64,000 nucleotides of DNA, taken from Piromyces finnis. Taxonomy: Eukaryota > Neocallimastigomycota > Neocallimastigomycetes > Neocallimastigales > Neocallimastigaceae. The stretch spans positions 186,001 to 250,000 of the forward strand of contig MCFH01000045.1 in NCBI GenBank assembly GCA_002104945.1, given 5' to 3'. Position 1 is the stretch's first letter; every line of letters starts with the position of its first letter. The translations under genes were made by a program, and so were the position numbers. The notes under the pieces are model-generated. The model was not told where the DNA came from. It made no database searches and saw only the letters and a list, made by a program, of their open reading frames with translations. Shown here one piece after another: positions 60,750 through 64,000 of this stretch.

Positions 60750-62511
60750 ATGAATTATATTAAAAAATTACCCAAAAGGGAAGAAAAATTACAAAATTGT
60801 TGTACTTCCAAAAAAAAAGCTTGCAAATATGTTGACCCAGTAAATATTAATAAAAATAAAAATAAATTTATATATATATGAAATTTATTTAGAGAAATAT
60901 TAATTTTGTATATATATATATCTTATTTTTTTCATTTAGTGGCCTTCACATAGATACAGAAAGGGAAAAAGAATTATCAACTTTTTGAAAACTTTAAAAG
61001 CTATGACTTTTTCATTTGTTGCACAAGAAAAAAATAAGCGTTTAAAAGTAAATGTTGATTTAAAAAAGATAAATAGTTATAATGAAGACAATACCAACGA
61101 TGTCCAGTTAACATGGCTTGGTCATTCTGCCTTTTTATTACAAAGTAAGTACTGTTGTTTTATTTTTTTAAAAAAGTAGAGAAAAAAAAATTAAATAAAA
61201 TTTTTAAAATAACTTTTTCAAAATTAAAAAAAAAAAAAAGTGAATGGTTTTAATATTCTTATTGACCCACTTTTACACAAAAGGTAAATAAATAGTTTTA
61301 AATATTACTAATATAGGATATATAAAATATATAATTTCGTAACTAATATCTATTTTTTTTTTTTTTTTATAATAGAGCTTCACCTTTAAAATTTGTTGGA
61401 CCATATCGTTGTAAAGATAGGGGATTTAAAAGTTTTGCAGAACTTCCAGCAATAGATGTTATTCTTATTACACATAATCAGTAAGTATTGAAAATAATAA
61501 TATTATTTAATATCAAAACTACTTTTTTAATTATTAATAAACTATACCTTAATTAAATTTTATATATATAGCTATGATCATTTAGATAGACCAACTATAA
61601 AGGAAATATTCCGTGAGAAGAAAAATAAAAAATGTCAAATTATTTGTCCTATGGGTATTAAAAAATGGTTTCGTAGAAAGTTATTGAGAATACCTTCAAG
61701 ACAAATTCATGAAGCCGATTGGTGGGATGATTTCGAATTAACTCGACTTCCAACAGAATTTAAAGATAAGGATTTATTAGAAAAAGCTGTAGCTACTTCG
61801 AAAGATAAAATTGTTTTATCATGTGTCCCTTGTCAACATAATTCAGGTCGTTCAATCTTTGATCAAAATAAAACATTATGGTGTGGTTGGGTTGCTAAAG
61901 ATCAAAAGTATTCAATATACCATGCTGGCGATACTGGTTATCGTTCAACACCTAATAAAATTACTGAAGAAGATCTTGAAAAATACCCATATTGCCCTGC
62001 ATTTAAGCAAATTGGAGAGGTTCATGGTCCATTTGACTTAGCTTGTATACCTGTTGGACCAGTATATCCAGCTAGTATTATTAGTCCAGATCATGCCAAT
62101 GCGAATGTAAATATTTTTAAAATGTATATATAATTTTTTTTTATTAATAAGTTAAAAGGAATAAAATTAACATTTTTATTTTATTGTATGCTATTATCAT
62201 AGGACGCTGTAAATATTCATATTGATTGCCAATCAAAACATTCTGTTGCTATGCATTGGGGTAATTTATTTTATTTAAATCTAATATTTTTAAATAATGA
62301 AAGATGAAAGAAACAAATGGAAAGACATTATAATAATATTAATTATTTATTTGTGTTTTATATAAAATTATTTATAGGTACAGTAGAATATCTTGGTTTA
62401 GATAATATTAAATATGGACCAGAAGAACTTCATAAAGAATTAGAAAAAAGATCAATTCAATCAGAGGAATTTCATGAAATTTATATAGGTGAAATGGTTA
62501 TATTGGAGTAA
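60750..62511 (+). CDS. NAPEPLD: NAPE-PLD-like metallo-beta-lactamase phospholipase, copy 4 (most diverged)
   Basis: Seven exons: 60750-60839, 60940-61144, 61241-61283, 61376-61480, 61572-62106, 62203-62260 and 62378-62511, giving 389 residues. Metal ligands are present in THNHYDHLD, PCQHNSGR, AGDTGYRS and MHWGTVEY. It differs most from the others: WLGHSAFLLQ, a basic exon 2 (HRYRKGKR), GIKKWFRRKLLRIPSRQI and a hydrophobic EMVILE end in place of the usual KIEKKN tail. The intron splitting AG|DTG in copies 1-3 is absent here, leaving one 535-nt exon, while the intron after HWG is kept, the reverse of copy 1. Signs of divergence in substrate choice or membrane docking; catalysis should be preserved. 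Confidence 0.9.
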
Positions 62512-62580
62512 ACAAAAATAACAATAAATAATAATAATATTATTATTATTTATTTAACAAATTATTAAAAATACAAAATT

Positions 62581-62619
<39 letters not shown>

Positions 62620-64000
62620 TCATTTTAAGAAAATAGATAAATTATAATGAATAATAATATTTTCTCTATGATTATTAACAATCATTAATATACCTTAATT
62701 AAAATAGAAAAAGAAAAAAGGGGAAATTTTATAATAATAAATGAAATAAAACATTTATATTTTATTCATTTAGGTATTATTGATTTTCTTTTATGCATTC
62801 TTTCTTTTAACATTAATATTATTATTCCAATATCTATCTTAAAAGGCAATACTAATAACAAAAATAAATTTACAATAATTAAAATACAATTTATTATTAA
62901 ATTAGTTAATAAAAAAAATTTACAAATAAACAAAACCAATAAATCAATAAATCAATATTGACAGAAAACAGAAATAATAATAAAGTATAGATCAACCACC
63001 ATTTAATATATATAATAAATAAGAAATAAATAATAAAAAATTAAATCGTGGAATTGATTATATATACAAAACTAAACGACAATTTTTTTCTTTATGATTT
63101 ATAAAAACTTTTTTTTAAATATTATTTAAAAAAGTTTATATAAAGTTATTAAAAAAAAGAAAAGAAAGAAATTTAAATTTTGTAAAGAGAACAATTCCAA
63201 AACAGAATTTTCTCCTCTCTTCATAAATTTATTTTTCTACAAATTAAAAAAAAAAAATACAAAAAAGCAAATTAACTAAAAATAAACAAAAGACAAGTAA
63301 TAATTTCTTTTTTTTTTTTTTTTAATGTAAGCACATTAACATTCATTTTTCTTTTTTATATGTATATTACACAAAAAAAAAAAAAAAAAAAAAAGAAAAG
63401 AAAGAATAAAAAAAAAAATTTAAAGTAATACTTATCCAAAAAAAAAAAAAAAAAAAAGGATATAATTTTAAAAATATATAATTATATATTAATTTTATCC
63501 ATTATTAATTTGTTATTAATTATTAATTTGTTATTAGTATTCAAAACAAATAAAAAAATATTCAATATTTTATATTCATATAATAGTAGTAATAATACTT
63601 TTATTTCATAGATATATTATTCATATAGATTATTAAAAAAAAAAATTAATATCAAAAATATTATCGTTTAAAAAATTAAAAAAAATTATATATATATAAA
63701 AAAAATATAAAATATAAAATAATAAATATACAGTTTATATAATAAAATAAAAATATAAAATAATGAGAAGTTTATTTTTTAAATTTATTTTTATTTTTAT
63801 TTATGTAGTTATTTTTTTTTTTACAAATAATTTAATAAATTTTTAAATAAAGTATAATAGAATATTGGAAATATCCTTTATCTATTTTTTTTTTTTTGTT
63901 ATTTAATATATTTTGTTATTACTTTAGTTATAACTTTTAACAAAATATATTATTTCTATAGATAAGATTGTATCTGAAATAAATCAAAAAAAAAAAAAAA
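62512..64000. other. Terminal intergenic stretch
   Basis: About 1.5 kb to the window edge. Long A runs (62583-62617, 63374-63394, 63439-63457), T runs and TA repeats; no coding frame, RNA gene or repeat of interest. Confidence 0.6.

Overview
The window is eukaryotic nuclear DNA of extreme A+T content. It is full of A/T homopolymers and trinucleotide microsatellites. Most genes are interrupted by short introns (about 50-150 nt, GT...AG, often GTAAGT/GTATGT ... TAG). These traits, a ciliary gene (CFAP57) in a fungus-like gene set (CHS7, STN1, MSP1), intronless bacterial-looking enzymes and a class C GPCR with a solute-binding-protein ectodomain all fit a flagellated anaerobic gut fungus (Neocallimastigomycota). 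That assignment is inference from sequence character. I rebuilt introns by hand by requiring GT/AG borders and an unbroken frame.

Layout. 1-249: 3' end of a gene with a C-terminal membrane segment (+). 1166-1777: GNAT/phosphinothricin-acetyltransferase-like enzyme (-). 2524-4804: two-RRM SR splicing factor, 9 exons (-). 6346-8574: MSP1/ATAD1 AAA ATPase, 11 exons (-). 8575-12311: largely empty, with a ~44-unit AAT microsatellite. 12312-13988: MGCGASK acylated protein with a stathmin-like C-terminus (+). 14733-15284: Asn-rich ORF inside what looks like a retrotransposed cDNA with a 49-nt A tail and a direct repeat on both sides. 16674-21619: CFAP57, 14 exons (+). 22053-23448: STN1 (-). 24196-27882: large Asn/Lys/Asp-rich nuclear-type protein (-). 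28859-29890: nitrilase-superfamily amidase (-). 30756-35933: PAS-domain eIF2alpha-type kinase (-). 40680-42199: CHS7 chitin synthase export chaperone (-).

45831-62511 is a cluster of four tandem same-strand genes for NAPE-PLD-like metallo-beta-lactamase phospholipases, interrupted after the second copy by a solute-binding-domain class C GPCR and the relic of an opposite-strand gene. Copies 1, 2 and 4 look intact. Copy 3 has ATA exactly where the others have ATG. Copies 1 and 4 have each lost a different intron.

Themes: RNA splicing, mitochondrial/peroxisomal outer-membrane quality control, flagellar structure, telomere capping, stress-regulated translation, cell-wall export, and a lipid-signalling-like cluster. 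The observations I find most interesting are the PAS-eIF2alpha kinase fusion with a ~540-residue insert in its kinase domain, the NAPE-PLD array with its GPCR, and the retrocopy at 14.75-15.58 kb.
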